Shown one piece after another: positions 16,649 to 24,669 of a DNA stretch of 59,729 nt (position 1 is its first letter; each line of letters opens with the position of its first letter). This DNA comes from Deltaproteobacteria bacterium (GTDB taxonomy: Bacteria > Myxococcota_A > UBA796 > SXON01). The translations under genes were made by a program, and so were the position numbers. The stretch spans positions 1 to 59,729 of the forward strand of contig CANKOI010000012.1 in the NCBI GenBank assembly GCA_947484175.1, in the 5' to 3' direction. The notes under the pieces were generated by a model. The model worked only from the letters and a program-made list of their open reading frames with translations, made no database searches and was not told where the DNA came from.

Positions 16649-17865
16649 CAGGACTCCAGATCGTGCATGGCCACGGCGTCGCGCAGCTTCGGTTCGAACC
16701 ACGTACTCTTCGGCGGCATCACCTCCCCCGCGTCGGCCACGGCGAGCAGCTGGTCCATCTGCGTGGGGTACATGTGGAACGCCACGGCGTGGCTGCCGGA
16801 GTCCACCAGCTTCACCAGCTCTTCGTAGCCACGAATGCCGCCTACGAAGTCGATACGTTTGTTGGTACGGGGGTTGTCGATGTTCAGGAGTGGGGCGAGG
16901 ACCCGCTCTTGGAGCATCGACACATCGAGCGAGAGCACGGGGTGATCAGGAACGTTCGTGGCCTCCAGTTGGTACCACCGGCCGTCGAGGTACATGGTGG
17001 CGAGTCCAGGACGGGACGGGACAGGCGCGGGCGCGGGGCGGACGACGTAGCCGGCGCGCGCCACCGACTCGAGGAGGCCGGCCGCGGTGTGGCCGTTGAG
17101 GTCCTTCACGGCTCGGTTGTAGGCCAGAATTTTGAGGGTGGACGAGGGGAAGAGGCAGGCGACGAACCAGCCGTGCCGGCCGGGCCGGTCTGCACGCTCC
17201 CGGTGGATGAGGCTGGCGGCGGCCGAACGGTGGTGGCCGTCCGCAACGTAGGTGGCTGGGAGCGCGGCGGCAGCGGCCGTGATTGCGGCCACACCGGCAG
17301 GATCGGCGATTCGCCAGAGCGTGTGCACCACGCCGTCCTCGGTGGTGATCTCGAATTCGGGTGCCCTCGTCTGCCCCTCGCGGATGAGCGCGTTGAGCGC
17401 GTCGTCATCGCGGTAAGCTAGAAAGACCATGCCGGTCTGGGCGTTGGTGGCGTCGATGTGGTTGATGCGGTCGCGCTCTTTGTCGGGGCGAGTGAATTCG
17501 TGCCGTTTTACGATGCCCTGATCGTACTCGTCGGTGGAAAAACAGGCCACGAGGCCCACCTGGCGCTGAGAGCCCATCACCTGACCGTAGAGGTAGTAGC
17601 CCTCCTCCGCGTCCTGGATGACGAGGCCCTGCGCCTTCAGCGCGGCGAACTCGCGGCCGGCGGTGGCGTACGCTTCGGGGCTGTGGCTGTCGCTGCCGAC
17701 CGGCATCACCGACTCTGGCCGGCTCACGCGCACAAACGACCGGGGGTTCTTCTCGACGATCTCTCGGGCCTCCGACTCCGACATGACGTCGTAGGGCGGC
17801 GCGATCACGGCGGCGGCGAGCTCGCGCGGTGCGCGCCAGGCGCGGAAGGGGCGTACGGCGGACAT
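16648..17865 (-). CDS. DUF1015 family protein
   Basis: Soluble protein of 405 residues. The opening (VRPFRAWRAP, then VIAPPYDVMS) and the central YVADGHHRSAAA motif are characteristic of DUF1015, a widespread family with no assigned reaction. GGAG lies six bases before the ATG. It heads the minus-strand run DUF1015, ferredoxin, PcrA and perhaps the zinc-ribbon pair, diverging from htpG. Confidence 0.9.
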   Translation of the reverse strand: MSAVRPFRAWRAPRELAAAVIAPPYDVMSESEAREIVEKNPRSFVRVSRPESVMPVGSDSHSPEAYATAGREFAALKAQGLVIQDAEEGYYLYGQVMGSQRQVGLVACFSTDEYDQGIVKRHEFTRPDKERDRINHIDATNAQTGMVFLAYRDDDALNALIREGQTRAPEFEITTEDGVVHTLWRIADPAGVAAITAAAAALPATYVADGHHRSAAASLIHRERADRPGRHGWFVACLFPSSTLKILAYNRAVKDLNGHTAAGLLESVARAGYVVRPAPAPVPSRPGLATMYLDGRWYQLEATNVPDHPVLSLDVSMLQERVLAPLLNIDNPRTNKRIDFVGGIRGYEELVKLVDSGSHAVAFHMYPTQMDQLLAVADAGEVMPPKSTWFEPKLRDAVAMHDLES

Positions 17866-17928
17866 CTCGGCTCCAGGAAGGGCGAGGCTGCTATCAAGAA
17901 ACGGCAGGCCGGGCGGCGCCCTCCACGC

Positions 17929-17957
17929 TTGACGTCCCCGCGGGCCGTGCCTACCCA
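17929..17957 (+). promoter_or_regulatory. htpG promoter, TTGACG-N17-TACCCA
   Basis: A -35-like TTGACG (17929-17934) is followed after 17 bases by TACCCA (17952-17957). The predicted start leaves a leader of about 14 bases carrying CGGAG before the TTG start codon. It reads as a housekeeping-type promoter. No CIRCE element and no clear heat-shock sigma consensus were seen. Confidence 0.5.
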
Positions 17958-17977
17958 GCCTGGCCCCGGAGATCGTC

Positions 17978-19801
17978 TTGGCCGATACGCTTCCCTTCCA
18001 AGCCGAGGTGCGTCAGCTCCTCGACCTCGTCGTTCACAGCCTCTACTCCGACCGAGAGATCTTCCTCCGGGAGCTCGTGAGCAACGCTAGTGACGCGCTC
18101 GATCGGGCGCGGATCGCGGGGTTGACCTCGAGCGACTTGCGGCCCGCAGAGGGCGAGCCCGCCATTGAGCTGGAGGTGAACCGCGACCTCGGCACCCTCG
18201 TGGTTCGCGACAACGGCATCGGGCTCACGCGCGAGCAGGCCATCGAGCATCTCGGCACCATCGCCCACTCCGGCACCAAGGCCTTTGCGGAGGCCCTGAA
18301 GCAGAAGGGGGGCACCAGCGAGGGTCTCATCGGCAAGTTCGGCGTTGGCTTCTACGCCAGCTTCATGGTGGCGCACAAGGTGGTCGTGCACTCGCTGTCC
18401 GCCGAGCCGGGCGCGGAGCCGGTGATCTGGACGAGCGATGGCACGGGCGAGTTCACGGTCGAGCCCGGCAGCCGCGAACAGCGGGGCACTGCCGTCACCT
18501 TGCACATGCGCTCCGACGCCACCGAGTTCCTCGATACCTACCAGCTCAAGAACGTGGTGCGAAAGCACAGCGCCTTCGTGCCGTACGCCGTGATGCTCGA
18601 TGGCGCGCGGCTCAACGACCAGCCCGCGCTCTGGGCGCAGGACCCCGCCGAGCTCAAGGCCGAGGACTACCAAGCCTTCTACAAACAAGCGCTCGGCGAG
18701 TGGCAGGACCCAGCAGGTTGGGTGCACTTCCGCGCCGAGGCACCGCTCGAATACCAAGCGGTGCTGTACTTCCCCACCGAGCGCCCCTTCGACCTCGACT
18801 ACGCCGATGCCAAACGCGGGCTGCGGTTGTACCAGCGCCGCGTGCTCATCCAAGAGAAGAGCGACGAGTTCCTGCCCCGGTACTTACGCTTCGCCAAGGG
18901 CGTCATCGACGCGCCCGAGGTCTCCCTCAACGTGAGTCGAGAAATCCTACAGCAAACACCGGTCCTGCGCTCGATCAAGAACCAGGTCGTGAAGCGGGTG
19001 CTGCGTCGCCTCAAGGAGATCGGTCGCGACGAGCCCGAGGCCTACCTCCGCTTCTGGGAGAACTTCGGTGCCACGCTGAAAGAGGGCGTGGCCGAAGACC
19101 GCGACAACCTCGATGCGATCACGCCGCTCCTCCGTTTCCACACCACCGGCGGCGACACCTGGCGCGACCTCGCGGAGATCAAGTCCTCGATGAAGGAGGG
19201 CCAATCCGAGCTCTGGTACCTCACGGGGATGGACTTGGGTCGCCTATGTGCCTCGCCGCAGCTGGAGGCGTTCCGTAAGAGGGGCTGGGAGGTCATCCTG
19301 CTCACCGACCCCGTGGACGAGTGGGTGGTGATGCACCTCACGGAGTTTGACGGCGTGAAGCTCAAGAGCGCGGCGCGCGGTGAGCTCGACCACGACGACG
19401 ACCCAATCGCCGAGGAGGCCCGGAAGCAGGCCACCCCCTTCGCGGATTGGGTGGGCGAGCTGCTGGCGGAGAAGGTGTCGAAGGTGCGGCCCTCGCAGCG
19501 GCTCACGGAGAGCGCGAGCGTTCTGGTTGACGAGGGGCACATGTCCTCGAACATGGAGCGCATCCTGAAGGCCACCCGGCAGAACGGCGCCGGCAGCGCG
19601 CAGCGGGTGTTGGAAATCAACCCCGAGCATGCGCTCGTCAAGCGCCTCATCGTGCTGCACGGCGAAGGCGACATCGCCGCCGCCGAGCCGCTCGCCCGGC
19701 TGCTCCTCGACTACGCGCAGCTCGCGGAGGGGCACGTGGACGATGTGGCGGGCCTCACCTCCCGGCTCAGCGCGCTGATGCTGAAGGCCGCCGGAGCCTA
19801 G
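17978..19801 (+). CDS. htpG: Hsp90-family chaperone HtpG
   Basis: Cytosolic ATP-dependent chaperone of 607 residues. The N-terminal GHKL ATPase has LRELVSNASDALDRAR, DNGIGLT, GTIAHSGTKAF and GKFGVGFYASFMVA. The middle domain includes YLRFAKGVIDAPEVSLNVSR, and a full C-terminal dimerisation domain follows. The likely start is TTG at 17978 (LADTLPFQAEV), with CGGAG a few bases upstream; no ATG fits the conserved N-terminus. The stop overlaps the convergent lipoprotein gene by 4 bases. Confidence 0.96.
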   Translation: MADTLPFQAEVRQLLDLVVHSLYSDREIFLRELVSNASDALDRARIAGLTSSDLRPAEGEPAIELEVNRDLGTLVVRDNGIGLTREQAIEHLGTIAHSGTKAFAEALKQKGGTSEGLIGKFGVGFYASFMVAHKVVVHSLSAEPGAEPVIWTSDGTGEFTVEPGSREQRGTAVTLHMRSDATEFLDTYQLKNVVRKHSAFVPYAVMLDGARLNDQPALWAQDPAELKAEDYQAFYKQALGEWQDPAGWVHFRAEAPLEYQAVLYFPTERPFDLDYADAKRGLRLYQRRVLIQEKSDEFLPRYLRFAKGVIDAPEVSLNVSREILQQTPVLRSIKNQVVKRVLRRLKEIGRDEPEAYLRFWENFGATLKEGVAEDRDNLDAITPLLRFHTTGGDTWRDLAEIKSSMKEGQSELWYLTGMDLGRLCASPQLEAFRKRGWEVILLTDPVDEWVVMHLTEFDGVKLKSAARGELDHDDDPIAEEARKQATPFADWVGELLAEKVSKVRPSQRLTESASVLVDEGHMSSNMERILKATRQNGAGSAQRVLEINPEHALVKRLIVLHGEGDIAAAEPLARLLLDYAQLAEGHVDDVAGLTSRLSALMLKAAGA

Positions 19802-20289
19802 TCGACTTCCCTCGGTTGCCCCATGGCTTGCCCGCCGGATTGCGCGCCAGCGTGCGCATCGTCGTTGGCGCTGAGTTTCACGCCGGTCATCGAGTATTCG
19901 GTGGTGCTCGAGTCGGAGTCGCTGCCACCGCAGGCCTTCCTCTCCTGCAGGCTCACCACCTTCAGCGTGCCGTCAAAGCCCTCGGTAGGGGAGATCGTGC
20001 CGTCGAGCGAGTAGGTGGCGGACGAGGTCATTTCGTCGCAGTCGGGCGCCGAGTACGTGTAGCCCTCCACGTACTCCATGTTCACCTCGTCGCCCTCGAT
20101 CGTGCCGGTGAGGCGGAATGAAGTGAAGTCGGCGGTGTAGCTGCCGTCGGACATCGCGACCAGGTCGGCCGTGAACACCATATCGAGCCCCTCCTCCGAG
20201 GGGTCGGGAGCCTTGGTCACCTCTGCGTACAGCATCCACGTGCCTTCGTAGGGATTGCAGGCGAGGAGCGTGAGCAGGAGCGCGCTCAT
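19798..20289 (-). CDS. Small lipoprotein, paralogue of the preceding gene
   Basis: A 163-residue predicted lipoprotein. The start at ATG 20289 gives a minimal signal (MSALLLTLLACNPYEGTW, cysteine at 11, no basic residue). The mature part is beta-rich, with DGSYTADFTSFRLTGTIEG and ATYSLDGTISPTEGFDGTL, resembling a small lipocalin-like barrel of alternating strands. It shares the GTW opening and EYGYTY-like segments with 20291-20743, suggesting duplication. It starts one base after that gene's stop. Function unknown. Confidence 0.68.
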   Translation of the reverse strand: MSALLLTLLACNPYEGTWMLYAEVTKAPDPSEEGLDMVFTADLVAMSDGSYTADFTSFRLTGTIEGDEVNMEYVEGYTYSAPDCDEMTSSATYSLDGTISPTEGFDGTLKVVSLQERKACGGSDSDSSTTEYSMTGVKLSANDDAHAGAQSGGQAMGQPREVD

Positions 20290-20290
20290 C

Positions 20291-20743
20291 TCAGTTGCCC
20301 GCGAAGGAGTCGGGGGAGGAGACCGCGCGTGTGGCGGTAAGCTCGTTCTTTGTGGTGCAGGTGTATTTGTCGCCGTCGTTCGACTCCGCATACGTGGAGG
20401 AAAGCGTGCCCTCCATGCTTCCTCCGCTCAAGGTGGCCTCGAAGGTGGTCGTGTGCGTCTCGCTGCGCTTCTTGTAGGTGTAGCCGGTCTCGTAGCTGGC
20501 CTCGACGGCGGAGCCGGTGAGGGTGCCGAGCAGCGGCGGGTCCCAGATGATGGCGATCTCGCCGCCACTGACCGTGTAGATGTCTACCCAGATGTCGGAT
20601 GTGCCGATCGACTCGACCTGGTCGCCGGCTGAATCGTCGCTCGCACAGTCACCACTCTGGGTGCTGTCCGGGTCGATCCGAAAGAGCCACGTGCCATCGA
20701 GGGGCTGAAACACGGTGCAGGCCCCGAAGAGAAACAGAAGCAT
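20291..20743 (-). CDS. Small lipoprotein with GTW opening
   Basis: A 150-residue predicted lipoprotein. MLLFLFGACTVFQPLDGTW has its cysteine at residue 9 and no basic residue. The start at ATG 20743 is preceded by CGGAG. The mature protein is acidic and beta-rich with two cysteines (GDCASDD, KYTCTTK) that could pair. The GTW opening followed by repeated short strands recalls lipocalin-like domains, but this is a structural guess. Confidence 0.68.
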   Translation of the reverse strand: MLLFLFGACTVFQPLDGTWLFRIDPDSTQSGDCASDDSAGDQVESIGTSDIWVDIYTVSGGEIAIIWDPPLLGTLTGSAVEASYETGYTYKKRSETHTTTFEATLSGGSMEGTLSSTYAESNDGDKYTCTTKNELTATRAVSSPDSFAGN

Positions 20744-20774
20744 GGGTTCTCCGACGTGGCTTCTGTTTAGCACA

Positions 20775-20795
20775 CCTCCGCTTCCTTCGCGGAGG
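20775..20795 (-). terminator. Hairpin downstream of the PilP/GspC-like gene
   Basis: A perfect 7-bp stem (CCTCCGC/GCGGAGG) with a 7-base loop lies 12 bases past the stop of the 20807-21295 gene. There is no strong U tract, so termination would be weak or factor-assisted. Confidence 0.45.
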
Positions 20796-20806
20796 ATGTG
20801 CCCGCT

Positions 20807-21295
20807 TCACGGGTACTGGGCGCTGAGCTCCAGACTCTCGATCACGGCGTGGTCGCCCGCAGGCCGCACCTGCGCGAGTTGAATCCGCCCCGGCATCACC
20901 GCCAGCACGACCAGCGCTTCGTGGCCCAGCACCGTTCCCGGCGACACCACCACCTCCGTGCCATCTGGGAGCCCCAGCACGGCCCGAGGCGGTTGCGCAT
21001 GGGGCAGCGTGCTCAGGAGGCGGACGGGGAAAGGTGCGAAGGCCGGGAGCGACACGCTCGCCGACTCTGGCGGGAGCGTGTCGGGGCTGGTGAGCACGGT
21101 GTCTGGCGAGGCAAGAGCGCCGCCTGCGGCCAGCTCCTCGCTGCTGATCCGGAACGGCTCCTTTTCCGGTTCAAACCGGGGGTCGGCCGCGGCCGGTGGG
21201 CTCGCGGCAGGGGGGGCCGAGACCCGCGCTGGCTCGAACAGGGCCCCCGAACTGGGGGTGGACTCGCAGGCGAGCAGGACGGACAACCACAGCAT
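20807..21295 (-). CDS. Lipoprotein, possibly PilP/GspC-like
   Basis: A 162-residue predicted lipoprotein (MLWLSVLLACES, cysteine at 10, no basic residue). A Pro/Ala-rich linker leads to a C-terminal beta region with VLGLPDGTEVVVSPGTVLG and VMPGRIQLAQV, ending in VIESLELSAQYP. That pattern of value, position and gain-like strands is reminiscent of the PilP/GspC C-terminal domain, which links secretin to the inner-membrane platform. The resemblance is partial, so treat the assignment as tentative. TACCCT lies six bases before the ATG. Confidence 0.55.
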   Translation of the reverse strand: MLWLSVLLACESTPSSGALFEPARVSAPPAASPPAAADPRFEPEKEPFRISSEELAAGGALASPDTVLTSPDTLPPESASVSLPAFAPFPVRLLSTLPHAQPPRAVLGLPDGTEVVVSPGTVLGHEALVVLAVMPGRIQLAQVRPAGDHAVIESLELSAQYP

Positions 21296-21341
21296 CCGAG
21301 AAGGGTATCGTATCGGGGCCGCACATGGCTATCTTCGGCGG
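21296..21341. promoter_or_regulatory. Divergent intergenic region with two -10-like boxes
   Basis: This 46-base gap between divergent genes must hold both promoters. On the minus strand TACCCT (21307-21302) sits six bases before the ATG at 21295. On the plus strand TATCTT (21330-21335) sits six bases before the GTG at 21342. Neither has a good -35. A repeated TATCG lies in the middle (21306-21315). Confidence 0.3.
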
Positions 21342-21770
21342 GTGAACCCTCCCTGGATGCTCGCACTGGTCGCGGTGCCGACTCTGGCGCTGGCGGCTTG
21401 GGCGTTCGGCCGCAACTCTCGGGCCCGGAGCGCGTCGGAGTCGGAAGTGCTCGGGTGGGCCCGGCACCGCGGGCATTTTGTGCGGCGTGCGGCTCACGGC
21501 GTCGAGGTCGTGGGCGCGCTCGGCACCCGGCGCTTTACGGTCGCTCTGCATCCGGGCCCCCCTCTCGTGCTGCTCCTGGCGGTCGACTGCGATGTCGAGT
21601 CGCAGGAGCCGCCCGACGGGGTGCGGGTGCAGGACGGCGCCTTGGTGTCGCGCATCACCTCACCGGCGCCCGCGCACCTCGCCGACTTGGACGGTCTGAT
21701 CGTGGATCTAGTCGCGCTGGCCGAGGAAGTGGAGCGCACCCATCCCCCCAGCCTCCCCGAGTTGGGTTAG
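21342..21770 (+). CDS. Small single-pass membrane protein
   Basis: A 142-residue protein beginning at GTG 21342, or ATG 21357 if the first five residues are dropped. One TM helix (WMLALVAVPTLALAAWAFG) lies at the N-terminus. A soluble C-terminal domain follows, with VAEVERTHPP-like acidic helix near the end. No domain recognised. It ends 10 bases before the HD-GYP gene and is probably co-transcribed with it. Confidence 0.6.
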   Translation: MNPPWMLALVAVPTLALAAWAFGRNSRARSASESEVLGWARHRGHFVRRAAHGVEVVGALGTRRFTVALHPGPPLVLLLAVDCDVESQEPPDGVRVQDGALVSRITSPAPAHLADLDGLIVDLVALAEEVERTHPPSLPELG

Positions 21771-21780
21771 TCCCGGAGCC

Positions 21781-23652
21781 GTGCCTGCGCCTCGAGACAT
21801 CACGCAGTCGTTCGGTGAGGCGCCTTCCGTAGAGGTGGTGCTCCTGCCGGCCAACTCGCCGTTCAATGGCGTGGTGGCCCGGGCGACGGCCGCGGTGGGC
21901 GGAGTGATGGTGCGCGGCGACGAGGTGATGTCCACCGATGGGGTGGTGCGCATCCACGTGGTCGACCTCTCGCAGCTCCCGAGCCGCGCCAAGTTGAACA
22001 ACCAGTGCATCGTGATCTCCTACGACAACACGGTCACCGGGTTCGACGTGATCCCGCCCGACGACGTGGAGCGTCGCCTGCCGCGTGCGCTACGAAACCT
22101 TGTGCAGCACGAACTGTTGCGCGCACGGGCCGACGGAGAGCGCGAAATCATCTCGGTGCTCAACCAGATCGGGTACGCGCTGTCGGCCATCACCGACCGC
22201 AGTTTGCTGGTCGGCGAGGTGCTGACCCACAGCCGGCGGGCGGTTCGGGCGGACGGCGCCAGTTTCTACCTCATGGAGGAGCCGGCGGTGGCCTCGGAAG
22301 GCACCCTCGGCGGTACCCGCGCGGTCCGCCATTTGCGGTTCGTTGCGGCCCAGAACGACACGGTTCCCTACTTCGCGCCCCGCGAATTCATCCCGGTCGA
22401 CGACACCAGCCTCGTGGGATTTGTGGCCAACCGGGTGCTGCCCGTGAACATCCCCGACGTTCGTGCGTTGGCGGCAGATGTGCCCTACCGGCCGTCGGGC
22501 ACTTTCGACGCCGCCACCGGCTACGAAACCCGCAGCGCCATGCTCGTTCCGTTGATGGATCGCGACGGGCGCGTGATCGGGGTGCTGCTGTTCGTGAACC
22601 ACAAGCAGGCCCCCGGCATCCGGCTGGCCAGCTTCGAGCGGGTCGCGGCCTTCAGCGAGCAGCACCTCGCTCTGGCCCGTTCGGTGGCTTCGCAGGCCGC
22701 GGTGGCCTTGGAGAACTATCGGCTCTACCGCGAAATCACCGTGCTGTTCGATGGTTTTGTCGAGGCCTCGGTCTCGGCGATCGAAGCCCGCGATCCCAGC
22801 ACGGGAGGGCACAGCCTCAGGGTGGCGCAGCTCACCGAGTTCTTGGCAAGGGAAGTGAGCGCCTCTGAGGAGCCTGCGTTTGCCCATGTGAACTTTTCGC
22901 AGCGGGAGCTGACGGAGCTGCACTACGCGGCGCTGCTCCACGACTTCGGAAAGGTGGGGGTGCGCGAGGAAGTGCTGTTGAAGGCGGCCCGACTGTACCC
23001 TTGGGAGCTGACGCACATCGAACAGCGTTTCCGAGTGGCCACGTTGCAGGCCCAGCTTGAAGCCATCCGCGAGAACACGGCCGACTCGATGTTGCCCGCC
23101 CGCTTGGCCCAACTCTCTGAGGACCTCACGTTGGTTCGTCGGCTCAACCGGCTCGGGCGGGTGGGAGAGCCCGAGGCCGCCGCCATCAAGCTGGTCGCTG
23201 AGCGTTGGCGCCTGAGCGAAACGGAGCCGGTCCTCCATGCCCGCGAGGTTCGCCGCCTGTGCATCCCGACCGGCACCCTCGACCCGGAGGAGCGCTTGGA
23301 GATCGAGCGCCATGTGGAGCACACGTACCGCTTCCTGAGGGTCATCCCTTGGACGAGGGAGCTGCGGAACGTGCCCACGTTGGCCTATGCCCACCACGAG
23401 AAGCTCGACGGCACGGGCTATCCACGCCGGCTCAAGGGCGAGGCGATTCCCTACGGCGCGCGCCTGATGGCGATCGCCGACATTTTCGACGCCCTGACGG
23501 CGGGCGACCGCCCCTACCGGAGGGCCGCGTCCCCGGAGGGAGCCCTGCAGATCCTCCGCGCCGAGGCGGTCGCCGGCAAGCTGATGCCCGACGCTGTCGA
23601 GCTACTCGCGGCCAAGCGGCTCTGGCTCAACGTCGTGGAGCCCAACGAGTAG
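21781..23652 (+). CDS. GAF and HD-GYP domain signalling protein
   Basis: Cytosolic protein of 623 residues starting at GTG 21781. Residues about 130-320 form a GAF sensor domain (VLNQIGYALSAITDRSLLVG to LARSVASQAAVALENYRLY). An HD-GYP domain follows: DPSTGGHSLRVAQL, the metal pair His387-Asp388 in LLHDFGKVG, and His538-His539-Glu540 in HHEKLDGTGYP, then AIADIFDALTAGDRPYR. All catalytic motifs are present, so hydrolysis of cyclic-di-GMP or a related dinucleotide is likely. About 150 residues separate HD from HHE, versus roughly 60-70 in usual domains; the extra segment is helical and charged. The first 120 residues are not recognised. Confidence 0.87.
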   Translation: MPAPRDITQSFGEAPSVEVVLLPANSPFNGVVARATAAVGGVMVRGDEVMSTDGVVRIHVVDLSQLPSRAKLNNQCIVISYDNTVTGFDVIPPDDVERRLPRALRNLVQHELLRARADGEREIISVLNQIGYALSAITDRSLLVGEVLTHSRRAVRADGASFYLMEEPAVASEGTLGGTRAVRHLRFVAAQNDTVPYFAPREFIPVDDTSLVGFVANRVLPVNIPDVRALAADVPYRPSGTFDAATGYETRSAMLVPLMDRDGRVIGVLLFVNHKQAPGIRLASFERVAAFSEQHLALARSVASQAAVALENYRLYREITVLFDGFVEASVSAIEARDPSTGGHSLRVAQLTEFLAREVSASEEPAFAHVNFSQRELTELHYAALLHDFGKVGVREEVLLKAARLYPWELTHIEQRFRVATLQAQLEAIRENTADSMLPARLAQLSEDLTLVRRLNRLGRVGEPEAAAIKLVAERWRLSETEPVLHAREVRRLCIPTGTLDPEERLEIERHVEHTYRFLRVIPWTRELRNVPTLAYAHHEKLDGTGYPRRLKGEAIPYGARLMAIADIFDALTAGDRPYRRAASPEGALQILRAEAVAGKLMPDAVELLAAKRLWLNVVEPNE

Positions 23653-23686
23653 GGCTCGGAGGGGTTGACGTTCCCTTGTCATCGAC

Positions 23687-24628
23687 TTGGTCCGCAGCGG
23701 GCACATTTGGAGTGTGATTGCGCTGCTGTTCCTCGCCGCCTGTGACTCTGGTGAATCCGTCGCGGCTGAGGTGGGTCCGATCGACGTGGTGATCGGTGAC
23801 GACCACCAGTTCGTGTTGGAGGCGTCGATCGTCCCTTCCGTCGTGGAGCTCGACCTGAGCGCAGAGGTCAGCTTCGATTGGCACGGTCTCGGCACCGACG
23901 TGTACGGTCGCTCGATGAGCGGAAGCGGAGAGCGCGCCGCGGCATGGCTCTTCGCGGCGCACGGAGCCGACATGGGGGAGCTCCTCGATGGGCTGGCCAA
24001 CGAGCGTCTCGATCAGGCCGCGCTCAGTCTCTTCACCACCTGCTTGGCCGACGAGCCCGTCTGTGCCTTGCGCGACTTCCACCTCCTCGATGGCGCCAAC
24101 GACGTGCCCGAGCGACTCGCGGAGAGCGGGGAGACATGGGGCCTCGTGTTGATCAACCCGGTCGATGGTGGCTTGGGCGCGGTGCACCAGGTGGTGGCGG
24201 GCGATGGAGTCGGCCAGTCGGCGGTGGAGCTGAGCGCCCCGAGCCGCCTGGAGCTTTCGGTGGAGCTTGGCGAGTCGAAGCTGGCAGTGCCTGCGGGTAC
24301 CGCGGCGCTTCGTGTGGATTGGGGTGCGGTGATCGTGGATGGATTGGGGGGCGACCTGGCATCCAAGAGCGTGGATTCATTGTTCGTCGTGCACAGCAGT
24401 CTGGCCCCCGACGCCCTCGCCGAGCACATCTACGACCTCGACGGGGTGGTCGACGCCCGGTGGTCGATGCCGATCGGCCGCGAGGCCTCCGCCGACCTTT
24501 CGGAGTTGGCGGGCACGGAGCCCTTCACGGGCGTGACCGATTCCGGAACGTGGGCTCTCGGCCTCTCCTGCGGCAACTGCGCTACTCCCGCTCCCCGGCT
24601 GTTCACGGTGTTGACCGCGGCGGAGTGA
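23687..24628 (+). CDS. Predicted lipoprotein of unknown function
   Basis: A 313-residue lipoprotein. TTG 23687 gives MVRSGHIWSVIALLFLAACDSG; a GTG at 23714 would give the shorter VIALLFLAACDSG, closer to the minimal signals of other genes here, so the start is uncertain. The mature protein is acidic with few aromatics and two late cysteines (LSCGNCATPAP). A TTGACG at 23665-23670 could be a -35. It is convergent with the DUF4143 gene. A small CCGCG-TAGG-CGCGG hairpin (24652-24665) lies between them. No domain recognised. Confidence 0.68.
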   Translation: MVRSGHIWSVIALLFLAACDSGESVAAEVGPIDVVIGDDHQFVLEASIVPSVVELDLSAEVSFDWHGLGTDVYGRSMSGSGERAAAWLFAAHGADMGELLDGLANERLDQAALSLFTTCLADEPVCALRDFHLLDGANDVPERLAESGETWGLVLINPVDGGLGAVHQVVAGDGVGQSAVELSAPSRLELSVELGESKLAVPAGTAALRVDWGAVIVDGLGGDLASKSVDSLFVVHSSLAPDALAEHIYDLDGVVDARWSMPIGREASADLSELAGTEPFTGVTDSGTWALGLSCGNCATPAPRLFTVLTAAE

Positions 24629-24669
24629 AGGCGTGCGACAGGCAACGAGAACCGCGTAGGCGCGGAGCC

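Noticed and set aside
24652..24665. CCGCG-TAGG-CGCGG hairpin as terminator between convergent genes
   Set aside because: Only 5 bp of stem and no U tract in this GC-rich sequence; chance is likely.
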